From the NCBI GenBank assembly GCA_947311845.1, contig CAMZMU010000062.1, forward strand, positions 47,771,879-47,835,878: DNA of 64,000 bases, written 5' to 3'. The first letter of the stretch is position 1; each line of letters opens with the position of its first letter. Origin of the DNA: Poa pratensis. Lineage: Eukaryota; Streptophyta; Magnoliopsida; Poales; Poaceae. A program made the translations under genes and the position numbers. Below the pieces are notes generated by a model. It saw only the letters and a program-made list of their open reading frames with translations. It ran no database searches and had not been told where the DNA came from. Shown here in pieces: positions 1 through 12,490 of this stretch.

Positions 1-860
1 TTGCAAATATGTTAGCTAAATTTGAATGATTTTTGTGTTGAATATTTAATTTAGCTTGATATGATGTATTTTGCTAAAATTCAATTTGGAAGCAACCCGT
101 AATTACGGGTAAATGTATTTGTATTTTATTTTAATAGTCATCTAATCAAGCATTTTTGTTTCAATGTTAGTACATAATTGGAGAGATTTAAGTTATACTA
201 TTTGCAAATGCTAGCTAAATTTGTGTGGTTAAGTTGAATTGGTGTGGGATGTTTGCGTTCTGTGTTAAATATTCAATTTAACCTGATAGTTGGAGGAAAT
301 ACATTTTTGAGCATTTTTTAAATTCAATTTTAAATCAAGCTTTCATAAGAGGGAGTGAATTTGCGTTTTACCGAAATATTGATCTAATCAAATGTTTATT
401 TGTTAAATGTAGTGAATATGTTATGCAAGTTAAATTAAATCAAAATTCATTAACTATATGTAAGTACATAATCAGAGAGAATTTGATTATATTATTTACA
501 AATATGTTAGCTAAATTTGAATGTTTTTTGTTAAATATTTAATTTAGCTCGATAGTTGGAGGAAATTGGTATTGATATTTGAATTTGGTTTAGTATGTTG
601 TGTTTATGTGGTAAAATTCAAATTCGAATATGGTTACATTTGTAGAGTTATGCAGATTTGAAAATTAGATTTTGAGTTATATTATTTGCAAATATGTTAG
701 CTGAATTTGAATGGTTTTTGTGTTAAATATTTAATTTAGCTCGATAGTTGGAGGAAATTGGTATTCATATTTGAATTTGGTTTAGTATGTTGTGTTTATG
801 TGGTAAAATTCGAATTCGAATGTGGTTACATTTGTAGAGTTATGCAGATTGAAAATTGAT
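1..860. repeat. AT-rich ~190-bp imperfect tandem repeat
   Basis: The motif 'aatatgttagctaaatttga' or close variants recurs near 5, 205, 500 and 691. Positions 491-680 and 681-855 are almost the same sequence, including 'ctcgatagttggaggaaatt'. The unit is about 190 bp and degenerates toward the left edge. It resembles the AT-rich repeats inside large grass transposons, but no terminus or target-site duplication was found, so the parent element is unassigned. The array probably continues left of the window. Confidence 0.7.
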
Positions 861-2180
861 GAAGTTGTATTTTGAAAGTTGCAAGAGGTTTTTAAAAGAA
901 AAGCAGGGAATTTTAAAAAAAAGGAAGGAAAAAATAGGAAGGGCCGAGGCTGGGCCGGAACTGCTGCGCAGCAGCCAGCCCGACCCAGCAGGCAGCCCAG
1001 CTGGACGGCCCAGGCCCACTGAGGCGTCAGCAGGACGTCAGCTGCGGCCGGGCTGTGGCGGCGCGTGGAATGCGATTATGTGCTATAAATAGGCGACGAC
1101 TATTTTTTTTGTCCATGTCGATATATTTGTCATAATTATTGAGGCCAGTAAATTTAGTTTTTGAAATGTCCACATTTAAAAATTGCGTAGAGTCAGAAAT
1201 TATTGAAATGAAAAGGTTTTGAAAGTTATTCGAATTGGGAAGTTGTCCAGATTTGATTCTTCAACGTTTACGAAATGGGCAAATTTTGAAGGCACTTTAA
1301 AATTTGAAACATGCAAACATAAGTAGTGAGCATTTTTTTTATGTGCATGTTGATATATTCGTTATATTAAAATTTTGATATTCAATGTTTTGTTTGTAGC
1401 GTAAGTAGCATGAATGTATTTTCTATTTGTTTTGATATGTTACCTGTATTTTTGCGTGGATATATTTAGGGACAGTAATTTTTCGATGTTTTCTTTTGAT
1501 TTTTTTTTAATGTTCAATGGCCTACATTTGTTTTGTTTGTGCATTTTTTTGTTATATGTTTAGTCGAATATTTAAATATTTAGTAGTTTGGAATTTTCAA
1601 GTATTCACCAGTTAAAAATGTTCCAACATTTTTTGTTCCCCGCAAAAAGTAGGATTTTTTTTTGTGAGCGTGCTGATATATTTCAGAGTATTTGCAATTT
1701 TTAAGCAGTTTGAAATGTTCAGAAGTTGGTAATTTTAAATGTAAGTCTACAATGGGTGGAAGTGCACATTTCTTCATTTGGATCTCATAGTAGAGATTTT
1801 TTTAAATTCTACTTTATATTATTGGAGCAAGCGTATGTAAATTTTCTCGATTTTTTTTTCCAAATTGAAATATGTAAATATGTTTTCATGCTGGTATAAT
1901 TTGTTAGCATTTTTTTGTGATGTTTGTGATATTTGTGGTCAAATTTATGTTTTGAAAAATTTGCAATTTGGAATATATGTAAATTTGAATTATTTTTTCC
2001 GTTTACCGAATGGTTAGGTTTGGAAGTCATACGGGAAATTTGAACACTCAAATTTGTAATTTGATTTGGAATGCTCAAATATGTTTTTTTTCCCGTAAAA
2101 TCGTACTAATCTAGGTATATTTGAATTAGCCATTTTTTTTATTTGGAAAATAGTTATTTTTTTTCTCTGTGGCATAAATG
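861..2180. other. AT-rich non-coding stretch
   Basis: Homopolymer-rich AT sequence with a short GC-rich patch at 940-1070 followed by a TATA-like 'gctataaatagg' near 1082. That looks like a promoter core of a repeat element, but no ORF or LTR boundary supports this. Nothing else is recognised. Confidence 0.35.
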
Positions 2181-2329
2181 GGTCACATTTTTTTGTTTGA
2201 CCATTTTGCTATAATTTTTTTTACATTTTTTGTGGTTTGTGATTTTTGTGAATTTTGGTTTTTTTCTTTTTTCTGATTTTCTGTAAAACAGAGGGCCCAC
2301 CTGTCTGTCTTTTTTTTTGGATTTTTTCC

Positions 2330-2960
2330 GCATTTAAAAAAAAGCGCTGACAGCCTGGCCCCACGCTGGCGTCGCGCTGACGTGAGCGGAGGCCAGGGGT
2401 GGCACTGCCGCGCCGGCGACGACCACGGCGCCGCCGCGTCCGAGCGAGGCGGGAGGCTCGGCTGGGCGCATCGGGCGCGGCTCGACGCCGTGTACACGCG
2501 GGTGGTAGCGCGGCCACATCTGGTGGTCGGAGGCGTCGGCGGCGAGCAGTTCCGCGGCGGCGGAAGCAGAAGGACGCCGGCGAAGATTCCGGCGCGTCTG
2601 CGCCGTCTCGGCACGCCGAGCTCGGCGAGGAGGTGGAGGACGCGACGGGAAAGCTCGTGATGAGCTTCGATTTGACCGGGGAAGCACAGTACAGCGGCGA
2701 TACGCGGCGGCGGCGGCGGCGACCTGCGAGCGCGTGCGGAAGAGAGAAGGGGAAGGAGAGGGTGTGCTGGTCGTTTTGCCAAAAAGTCCTTGCTATTTTC
2801 GCAAATTGCAAGACGGTCCACCGCCTCGCGGTTTAGTGGACTGCGGGTTGATATCTGTTTTTGGGAGGTTTTTCTTTGCAAAACCGTCAAGGGCGTGTGT
2901 TGTGTGCCGTCCGATCGCCGAGCGACGGCGCAGATCAACGCACTGTTGATACTGTTCACA
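2330..2960. other. GC-rich island, no supported gene
   Basis: A sharp rise in GC between AT-rich flanks. Long open frames exist on both strands (for example - strand 2183-2971), but their products are low-complexity Arg/Ala/Pro strings, as expected when GC-rich DNA lacks stop codons. It could be the first exon and promoter of an unrecognised gene, or the LTR or untranslated leader of a transposon. No domain, TIR or LTR end is visible. Confidence 0.3.
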
Positions 2961-5900
2961 ACCTGTAGCAACTACAGTAACTGGAGGCCGGAGAGCTCGC
3001 AGAATCGGCCAGCTTTCATATAGTTAGAGATGTGCCAGACTAACCTGCGTTTGTACTGAAAGATATGCAAAATGACACTAGTGATTGATTGAGGAATCCA
3101 GTTTACGTTCTCAACGGTACTAACGACGGTGAAATGAGTAACAGTCATGGTAACTACCGTGCAATTCACAGTGAAATGTCATGAACTTACTGTTGGGAGT
3201 TGGGACAAAAACTCTTCATCAGGCTCAGCAAAGCAAGTTGTAGGAGAAGAAGGAAGAACAAATTTTGCGCAAAAGACGATTTGGTTACTGAAGGTGGTCA
3301 TGATCTCCTACTGTCGTACTCATGCCAGTGATGCCACACATTTTAGTTGCCGTTGATTTTTATTTTATTTTAACCTAGGCAGGCCGCTGATTTTGTTTCT
3401 TTTTTGAGGAGTTAGGTAGGCCGTTGATGCATCTCACAGTTCCTGCGCAGGCAGGCCGTGTGTTTTTCTTTGGCAAATCATGCGTTTCGGTCGAGGTTTG
3501 CAGCGCATGGGTTGCTTCGTTTTGAATCTCGCCTTGTGTATTCCTTACGTGGTTTGGGCTTTTCCTGTGTTCTATATCTGGGCTGACCTTTTCGTCTTGT
3601 CCTATTTTCTTGTGTGTTTTGCGGATGGGCTGGAAGAGAGAAATCACGGCTTCAGTCATTCAGTGCGTTCATGTATCTCTATTTTTAAATCTCAAAAAAA
3701 AATGTATCTCTATTTTTTTTGTGCCCTAAAGAAATTCTATACATGTTCACACGTATGTTAGACTTTTGACTGACCTGATGAAGAAAAGAATGGAGGACCC
3801 GCAATTGTTGGGCTTGATGATCTTCAGTCTGTCAGTGCAACTATCTGGCGTATTCACTGTTTTGGGTGTTTTGCTTAGCTAAATTGCTTTGTTTCCATAA
3901 TCCAACCACATAACCACCAGTGGAAACCAATGTTGATTTATAATTGACACGGGCGCATGTTGCCATATCGTTGGTACTTCGTTTTAGACCTAAGGCTATT
4001 CTCGATGGTAGTCATAGGGAATATCTTCAACCAGACTGGCTAACGGGAACGTTTTAGATTAAAGTATGCATGATTTTTTTGTATATGTTTCTCCATTGGT
4101 TGATTAATGTTGTCATTTTTAGTGACACATAATTTGTAAACTTTGATTCTGATATCTATGCAATAAATTAAAATTGTGTACACCATTTTGATGCAGAGTG
4201 AAGGAGATAAACGCCTATAAGTTTCACCATGCTAAAAAGTTCCAAAGGTACTGTTTAGTTCCTTTGCATATTAGTAGAGATGGAAACAAAAGAAAACCAT
4301 TGTTTTTACAAGTATTGAGTTAATTACAGTTCAAGAATGAGTCAAGAGATACAAGGTGACAAGTATTGCGTACAACAAATAATAAACGAATTCTTGATTG
4401 TAGGAGAGAAAGTGATTCATTGATTGTTTCGCTTGTGCTATGTTATACTATTATGTAAGAGTTTATAGCCTCTGTTACTATAAACGACAAATATAGCAGT
4501 TAACTTAGTGGGGGAGTTAGGTGCATAGGTGTGAGTTTAGCCATAACTTGGACAAAATATAATTTATACTAAAATTTTATAGTTTCTAGAACTTATTTAT
4601 TTACATGTTAGAGTTGTAATGAATATAATTTTTACAACGTGTTTGGCATAATAGCCACAATTACTATTGTTTTTAATATTATTTGGAGTGTTATTTGTTA
4701 TATGATAAGAATAAATCTTAGTTACCATGCATTGTGCTAAATTTGAACTTTATATTGTAAAAAATTCATTCTTTTGAAATATTTTCTTGACACTTACATA
4801 ATCTATATAGTGTATGTGAATTAAAGTAAACATCTTTATTGTATGATCTAATAAATATCTTAATTTAGGTTTCTAGTGTACATGATATCTATATCTTAAT
4901 TATAGTTGTTATCCACCGCATCACTGACTGTGGTTACAAGAGGAATTGGGGTTTCACCGTGATCTGCTCCACGAGTGCTCCATCTGTTGCATCGGTTGAC
5001 CACCTGCAAGACTACATTGTTAGAAAGCCTGGCCCAGACCCGTCGGTGTAGTAGGGTTCACAAAATGTAGATCGAGTTTTGACCTCGCGTATCCGGAGAC
5101 ACCGGAGCCAGCCACCCTTGCCGCAGCGGCATCCAGCAAACGACGAGAGTCACAAACAAGAGGGCATGGAGCGAGCATACGCCACACGACACCGGAGGCT
5201 GAATCGAACCCGACGGAGGAGCGATGTAATGCTTGACGACACATCGCTGTCGTAGGACGAGCAGATCACTCCGCGGAGAGAACCGCAACATCATTCATTG
5301 TCGCTTGGAGCCACAACTGACCCGGGGTGCAGAGCCAGACTAGCGCAAGGGCACATGCGAGGGGAGCCCCACACGCATGCTGCCACTCCAACTACCGAGC
5401 TGCACGGACGGGGGACCTAAAGCCGCGGGCGCCGTGTGGGCCTCGCCCGACGACACCCACTGGCGGCAGCGATGCGAGGTGTGCTAAAGGTTTGACTAGT
5501 GGCTAGATTTAGGGGGATGCCCCGACGTCGTTCAGAAGGCCACAAGATTAAGGTGGATTTGGGTTGTTTTATCTATTTGCCGAGTGACCAGCAACCAAGG
5601 AGGGTTTCACCAAACACGAATGGTGAATCTACGTATTTGTCCTTTATCGCCTTAGTTTGTTTTATCCATTTGTCGAGTGTAAAGCATAATTAACTAAATC
5701 ATGTTAGGTAAGTAATTATACATCATTTTCAGCACAAAGGGGTATTATACACTTTCACTACCAGCTGCATGTCCACTAGCTATCCTAAAAACAAGTTGCC
5801 AAACATCATTTTTACACTTCACCAGCCGTCTAGCTCTAGCTGCTTCTCAGGACCTACCAGCTCCAGCTGCTTATCGTCCAGCTGCAACTCAAACAAACAT

Positions 5901-7030
5901 GCACTTAGTTGCCTAGCAGGGATTAAAGGAACCGGCTGAATATGGGGAACGGATTAGCATGGATTAATTGGAATTTGGTGAATGACCGGAACCAACCAAT
6001 TCCCCGCCTGGATGGATTCCACGTCTGGACTCAATCCAAAAAAAAAACGAACGAGGCCTCCATCGGAAAGAAATCAGCCCCATTTTGCAACACTTAACCA
6101 ACCAGCAATCAACATCAATTCCCAGCTACTTCTCTGCATTTCTTCATTGAGCTTTGTTTTGGCCTCTCCCCTGGTGTACTCCTCACGTGGCTTGTTCTTT
6201 CCTTGCCATCTATGTGAGCCAGGGAGTGGGGAGAAGAACGAACGAGAGGAAAGTGAGGGGGTTTGGTGAGAGCGGTGCTTGTTGGGGGAGAAAATAGGCA
6301 TGCCTGGGAGTGAGGCAGCTGTTAGACGAAGAAATAGGCAGGACGGCCTGGGTGGGTTTACAGGATAGTAACAAGGATTGGTGCGCGCGGACGCGAGCGT
6401 TGATTGGAACGACCAGTCGCGAATTTTAAAGCTTTGGACGGACAAGATAGGACGGGGCTGCCCCACGTATATGTGGAAATGTAATTTTCACATCTATGTG
6501 GGTTGGTCTTTTCGTTTGCCATTTTGTTTTTGCGTGTTTTGCGGATTGGCTACGAGAGAAGGCTTATGTGCGTACCTTTATTTTTTCAAAAAAAACTTTG
6601 AAACATTTTTTTGGAAATCCGAAATCTTTTAAATTTCACAATTTCTAAATTTTGAATTTGCCTCAAGCTTCAAATATTCAAAATTTTGAATATTTTAAAT
6701 GCTTGAATTCGTTAAGTTTCTAAATATTTGAAATTCAGCAAGTTGATCTAAATTTTTTAATACTTAATTGATGCTGAATTTATGAAAGCCACAACGCAAA
6801 GTTAATAGAAATAGAAAGTTTGACTTACCAAAAAAACGAAAGTAACCGCTAATATAGCCCTATCCAAGAAATCAACAAGACACGGCGTACCACGAAATAT
6901 CTGCAGTTGAAATCCAGAGTCTAGACATACACCGATCCACTCAGGAAACCGGTGGAAGACATCGCGAAGACACAACACAACTGAACTTATTCAGAGAACC
7001 AATGCATTTGTTTGTCGGCACGGCTCCTAA
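2961..7030. other. Intergenic or repeat-derived sequence without a supported gene
   Basis: 2961-5010 is mostly AT-rich with nothing recognised. 5010-5490 is GC-rich and non-coding. 5491-6600 has short open frames of no recognised family. Positions 3540-3650 and 6470-6570 share a recurring stretch ('gtgttttgcggat' and surroundings), which suggests two fragments of one repeat family. 6590-6780 is very AT-rich. 6830-7030 is the probable 3' UTR side of the SDR pseudogene that follows on the minus strand. Confidence 0.35.
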
Positions 7031-10000
7031 TTACTCGGCTCGTGCGGGCATGTTGGGAACCTTGCCCACGGTGAACCCGCCGTCGACGACGAGGTTGTGT
7101 CCGTTGACGTACTTGGCGTCGTCGGACGCCAGGTAGAGCGCCGCCCTCGCGACGTCCTCGGGTTCCAGCACCAGGCCTTCCATCTCGTTGATGTCCCCCT
7201 CGACGATCCGGCGGGTGCTCGTCGGCGGTGGCCTTGGGGTACCTGTAACGACCCGTAATTTTACTAACACTAATTACCACACAAGTATAATTTCTGTAGC
7301 ACAACTCATATCACAACAATAGTTATAGTTGCCCAACCAATAATTTATTCCTGCCATTAAAATGTGTAGTCATTTGTTACATCATTTGAGGAATACAAGA
7401 AAAGGAAAACTTGCTATTATCCAGCCCAAATGTGGACACAAGTGAGACACAGGCTAACCACAACTAGAATCTTCACACCAGATTTGAAGTCAACTAGAAA
7501 ATAGTGGTCTAGGCATGGGCTGTGCTCCCAGCTAATTAGAACACTCCACATTTCTCTCACAGTGAAATAGAGATGGGCAGCCATTACCAGCCAATAGGAA
7601 GGGCTCTCCGGTGGTAGATAGAGGGAGTAGAGCAAGCAGGCAAGGAACACTCGTAGCATTCACACTGTCTCCAAGCAGCCAGACCAAGCTCTTTTCTTCC
7701 TAGCACATTCATCTCTCTACACTCAGACAACAAAAATCCAGGAGCAACAAGTGAAGATGGTGACTTGAGGCCACCAGCACTGAACCGTAGGGGAAGGAGC
7801 AGCCTCAGGAAGGGGCTGGTCAGCGTTTGCATCGCAGACAGGTGTTTTTCTCCCTGCCACTTCTCCTTCTCACTTTCTAGCACAACACACTTGCTCACAT
7901 AAAAATATCACTAGCAAAGAAGCTAGAAACAACACTAGAAAAGGAGTTGAGTGGATGACACGAGACAAAGAAATCTGGGATTTAACACAGTACACTAATC
8001 TGCACTTTACTAAAATTTTGGGGAAAATTATGCTAGCCTATACACAAGAGCTTGACCACCAGATGTATTTACAGGCTAGAACAAATCTTCACCACTGGGT
8101 ACTGTAGAATCAGGGATTAGAGAACTCACCGGTAGTAGGAGCCGGAGCAGCTCCAGCGCGGCCGCACGCCGGCGACCTGAACCTGGAGCAGAGGTAGGAG
8201 ATCCCCAGCCACACCCAACCTGACAACCAAAAGCAGAGTAAAATTAGAGGATTTGGGGCGGTAAATGAAGGGGAAAACTAGAGGAGTAGGTTCAGCAGAG
8301 AGGAGGGATTTAGGATCCGGTAGCCAGCAGAAATCCATCGCCGTTGCTGGCGATCTGGGCAGGAGCGACCTGGGCAAGAAAAGAGCAAGGAGCTGAGAAG
8401 GGTGCGTGTGTTGCTTCTGTAATAGGAGGTGCTACTCGACGTGTATAGAGGCAGTGCTAAGTAAGAGAGAGAGCAAAGCTTTAGATTAAAAGTGAGACAA
8501 CACATGCACTGGTTGACTACTAGTACTAATCAGCTAGGATGGTTTAAATAAGGCTAGCTGCTCAAGATATTAACAAATACTTAATACCTGTTTATTACCC
8601 AGCAAAAATATATATTCCTGGGTAAGTAATTGTAGGACGGCGACACTGCGACGATGTAGTTTGTTCTTATATTCAGTACTCGATTTAGTCTCGGTATTTA
8701 TTCGCCGAATTTCAGGAAGCGAGCAAGCACTCGTGGAGAAACAGCTACTGAACCAAACTGAGTCTGGGTTCGTGTACGACAATTCAGGCAAGCTCTCCTT
8801 GGTCATGTAGAGTAGAATTAATTTCTTAAAACACTATTTTCTACCATATTATCATCAACTTGCATAAAATGAATTTGGAATAAATTGTGTGTGTTGAACT
8901 GTTGATGGTGAATGATGGTCTCAGTTGATGGAGCAGCTGGGCCATTTATATAATTATTTGGTGGGTAGAGAGCGCCTGGGATGGAAATCAATGGAAGGTG
9001 GGGCTCTCTACATAGGGTTATCATATAGGAATAATACTCACTGTCACTTGTATATGTGGACCGTACAAATACCGTATCGACCATAGACCTGTCAAATTAA
9101 TGGCAGGCCAAGCTTATTCCTATCAAGTCATTTTACTATCCACATGGTATGTAGTGCTAGGTTGGGTGATGAAATCCCAAGCTAATGCCGGATGGGTGCA
9201 TTAGCTATCTGCTACTATTAAGCATGGAGGAGTGTTGAGTATCTTTGCTCGACACAACGTCTAGGGAATACCTAGGCGGGTGGAGGTATAATGTATGAGA
9301 TGGGAAAATGCTTTCAACTCTGACAGGTCTCGTATACAAAGAATTGCGAGAACAAGAAAATCAGAGTTAATATGGGTAAAGTGATACAGCCTGCGCAGTG
9401 CTAAAATAAATCATGATCATGCCTGTCTCCTGGATTGGAGGCTACGGGAATCCATCGTTGGTTCTATTTCACGATACAAGTGATTAATAGATTTCTCTAA
9501 ATTATAATTGTTGTTTTCTGCAATAAAACTATTTTAAAAATGTGTGGAGTTGATATAGGACTTGTGTTTGAAGATACACTATCATGAATATTTGCATTCT
9601 TCTAGTTATGCTTGCTGAGTACTTTGTACTCACTCTTGCTATTAATTCCCTCTTTCTTAGAGCAAAGAAAGTATGAATATCCTACTGGACCGAGTGAAGC
9701 ATGCGCTAGGGATGGCTACGGCTATGGACTGGACCTTAATGTGGACTCAGTAGATGGGATGTATGATCTGGATACCATCTATGGGGGTTGGGATGAATAA
9801 ATATCGTATGACCAAAGCTATGTAATTTAAGGGATACTACTAATACCTTTATCTAGTATTTAGATTGCTGGTATGTACTCAACAATGAGGCTATGTAATA
9901 AATGGCAAACATGTGAAGCCTAGTTGACTTTAAGCCCTGCGGCATGGTATTGTAATATTAAAGAACCGCTCTAGCTATTCCTCTGAGGTGGCTTATTATT

Positions 10001-10823
10001 TGACAAGACAAGGTTTTGTCAAGTAATAATTCACAGACCGGTGCCATTAGCTTATTTGGTAATGGCGGGTCTTCACAGTACCACTGCTCCAGGATTCGTA
10101 TCACGAGCGGCGTGGGGATGTAAGTGGGCGAGATGGCGTTTACCCACACCCCGGAGCGCGCCATCTCCCCGGCGACGGCGCGCACGAGCCCGATGACGGC
10201 GGCCTTGGACACGCTGTAGGGTGGGGCGTGACGCTGCCGAGCACTCCCGCGATGCTGGCCATGCAGATGATGCTGCCCTCGCGGCGCGGCGCCATGACGC
10301 GCGCGGCGTGCTTGACCCCGGCCATGACGCCCCGGGTGTTGATGGCCAGGACGGCGTCGAAGTCGGCGAGGTCGAGGGCGCTGAGCTGGGGCCGCGCCAG
10401 GGAGCCCACGATGCCGGCGTTGTTGAGCATGATGTCCAGCTTGCCGTGGCGGGACACGGCGAGGTCGACCGCCGCGGCGACCTGTGCCTCGTCGGTGACG
10501 TCGCAGCGGGTGTAGGACGCGGAGTCGGCGCCGAGCTCGGCCGCCAGGGTGCGGCCCAGGTCGTCCTGGACGTCGGCGAGGATGACCTTGGCGCCGTTCC
10601 GGACGAACTCCTCGGCCGTCGCCTTGCCGATGCCGCTGGCGCCGCCCGTGATGACGGCCACCTTCCCGGCCAGCCGCTGGGACGAGCTCGAGGTTGTGGA
10701 GTAGCCGCAGTGGTTGAGGATGCTGGGCAGCGCTGACGCAGCTCCGGTCTTTCCCCTGAGGACGATCTGCATCGCTCGGAGCATCTTGCCGGTTGATTGA
10801 GCTAGCTTCGCAGTACGAAGCAA
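7031..10823 (-). pseudogene. Short-chain dehydrogenase/reductase pseudogene (momilactone-A-synthase/zerumbone-synthase-like)
   Basis: A classical SDR: NAD(P)-dependent oxidation/reduction of an alcohol or ketone, often of specialised metabolites in this plant subfamily. Seen: cofactor motif TGGASGIG at residues 59-66, acidic Asp in LADVQDD (an NAD preference), NNAG at 134-137, and the catalytic Ser context ICMAS near 190. The Tyr-Lys motif YSVSK is present but lies in another frame. The C-terminus has the typical [20 protein letters not shown]. The N-terminal extension of about 50 residues could be an organelle transit peptide; the Met at 10823 is chosen because the frame is open from there, with later Met codons also possible. 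Lesions: a one-base loss near 10217-10229 just before YSVSK (translation would stop 26 residues on), a one-base gain near 7209-7216, and a 2.8-kb LTR insertion between LEQWY and PKATADEH. The family call is firm; the substrate is unknown. Confidence 0.88.
7244..10077. mobile_element. Solo-LTR-like insertion (2,834 bp) in the SDR pseudogene
   Basis: The insert begins TGTAACGACCCG and ends TCTTCACA, i.e. TG..CA, and is flanked by the direct 5-bp duplication GTACC at 7239-7243 and 10078-10082. Removing the insert and one GTACC rejoins the SDR reading ([13 protein letters not shown]). No second LTR, primer-binding site or gag-pol is visible inside, so a solo LTR of a long-LTR family is the best reading. 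On the minus strand it ends GGGTCGTTACA, a style common at the 3' ends of plant Gypsy LTRs, so minus orientation is favoured but unproven. Short ORFs inside (for example + 9612-9800) match nothing I recognise. Confidence 0.85.
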
Positions 10824-11497
10824 CGGCAGGTAGCCTTGGATCTGTGAAAGTGTGTGTGAGTGACTCTGGCAAGTACAAGAAAGCCGTTATTTAACAAGAC
10901 GATCGTGGCCCAGGTCGCTTTGGATCACTGATCATTGATCTGACATGACACCAACTTGGCATCACAGTTACATTATCCTGCCGCAATATAGTAGTAAACA
11001 AAATTAACACCCTCCCGATCTGCATCGCGACCTCGATCACACCTCTAATTACCCATGCCTCGCGATCCAAGGTGGGCGGCGAAAGAAAAATGACCTCGCG
11101 CGAGGCGTGGGCGTGGATGTGTAGAGTCCGTCCAGCAGCCACCAACCCCGTGACTGTGCCGCCGCCAACATTGCCCTCGTGCGCGGCGCCACCGACGATG
11201 GGGATGGAAGCCGTTTCTCCCCATAGCTCACACGTGGGAAGAAAACGCCATGGCGGTAGAGACCATGGCGTCTCTTTCCTGAAAGCAACATGCGCCGTTG
11301 TGGAGTGGCTGTTGCTCCTTTCCGTGCGACGACGAGACGAGAAAAAACTCTGCCGACTGATGGTAAGACTACTGGATTAGACGCCGTGTTTTTTCCTCCC
11401 GGCAATATGAGGAGATGTTGACTGTTCCGTGTGTTTTTTGTTTGAGCGTGGAATGTGCAGGTTCTGCCTAACTAACGCAATCTTTAAATAAAAAAGA
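10824..11497. other. 5' flank of the SDR pseudogene
   Basis: The stretch between the SDR start and the tRNA. Overlapping open frames at 11049-11405 exist on both strands, with no recognisable product and no conserved motif. It probably contains the former SDR promoter, but no TATA box can be assigned with confidence. Confidence 0.3.
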
Positions 11498-11569
11498 GGG
11501 GCATTCCGAGAATCGAACTCGGGACCTCTCGCACCCAAAGCGAGAATCATACCACTAGACCAAATGCCC
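11498..11569 (-). tRNA. tRNA-Pro (anticodon UGG)
   Basis: On the minus strand the 72-nt sequence folds as a cloverleaf. The acceptor stem GGGCATT pairs with AATGCCC, followed by discriminator C. The D-arm contains GGTCTAGTGGTAT (A box). The anticodon stem CTCGC/GCGAG encloses the loop TTTGGGT with anticodon TGG. The T-arm CCGAGTTCGATTCTCGG carries the B box. No intron and no encoded CCA, as expected for a nuclear plant tRNA. It reads proline codons CCA and, by wobble, others. All stems are intact, so it is probably functional. Confidence 0.95.
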
Positions 11570-12490
11570 TAATTGCTAATTTTATGGTAAAGTTCTTTTA
11601 AGAAAATTCTAACTATTAATCCAAAACTTCTGCTTGCTGTTGCTGCTTCCTCAACCAAAAACACGGCCACGTGAAGGACTGGACGAATGCTCCGCATGTG
11701 AGAAAATTGCACATAACACCAATATTTGGTGATAAAGTTGCACATAACACAAAATTTAAATAATTTTTGCGCCTAACTGCAACTTTTGGAGTAATATGTT
11801 GCAACTAGCCCAAATAGATGTCTAGGTCCTTAACAACATATCTAACACACGGGCCAAATTTCTATATTGTATACCATAATTATACAACAGTTCTAGGAAA
11901 TGGTATACCATAATTATACGAAATTTTTTAAAAAATATTATGATGCTCAAATATTTTCTTTGTGCATGTATATGTTTTCTACTGTGCAGACAAATGGCTA
12001 TCATGTTACATGTGCTCTTTAGTTTGAAAGAAACGAAATTATACTTTCAACTTTCAAAAAAATCTGGACAAAGAAGTTTGGAGATAGTCAATGATGTACT
12101 TTACGAGCGTGCAAAATCTTAATCCAAAATTCTTGATATTTTTGGCTATGCAAAAATGAAAAAATCTAACAATTTTTCTAGTTTTGAAAATGTACACTTC
12201 ATTATACTCATCTCCTCACTTTTGTCCATTTTGTCTATGCTAGAATATGGAGTATTTAACATTAGGATTTTGCACGTTTATAATATATATCATTGAATAG
12301 AAACAAACTTTTTTGAAACAGTAAATTATAACTACTAGCGTGGCCCACGCATTTGTGCGGCTAGGTTTATCATATATCATGGTACTAGTATTTTGAATGT
12401 ATTTGTATGTCATATTTTAGATGCTAATCTAAAATTTAGATACCATTCAAAAAAATATAGCAAAAACATGCAATGAAGTTTCATATTCAC
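11570..12490. other. AT-rich intergenic sequence with repeat traces
   Basis: 'ttgcacataacac' occurs twice (about 11708 and 11740), and the palindromic 'ggtataccataattata' type motif recurs near 11870 and 11908, suggesting the remains of a small transposon. Short ORFs here are not recognised as genes. Confidence 0.35.

Noticed and set aside
2183..2971. 262-aa and overlapping long ORFs on both strands
   Set aside because: Arg/Ala/Pro low-complexity products in a GC-rich island, open on both strands at once; no motif.
9612..9800. 62-aa ORF with Gly/Tyr/Asp-rich end inside the 2.8-kb LTR-like insert
   Set aside because: Too short, no domain; LTRs often contain chance frames. Left inside the mobile-element entry.
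7243..10081. Ordinary ancestral intron in the SDR gene
   Set aside because: The GT and AG coincide with a TG..CA insert and a 5-bp duplication, so a transposon insertion explains the gap better; kept only as a possible new intron in the findings.
10221..10736. 171-aa plus-strand ORF
   Set aside because: Shadow of the SDR coding region; the minus strand has the real TGxxxGIG and NNAG motifs.
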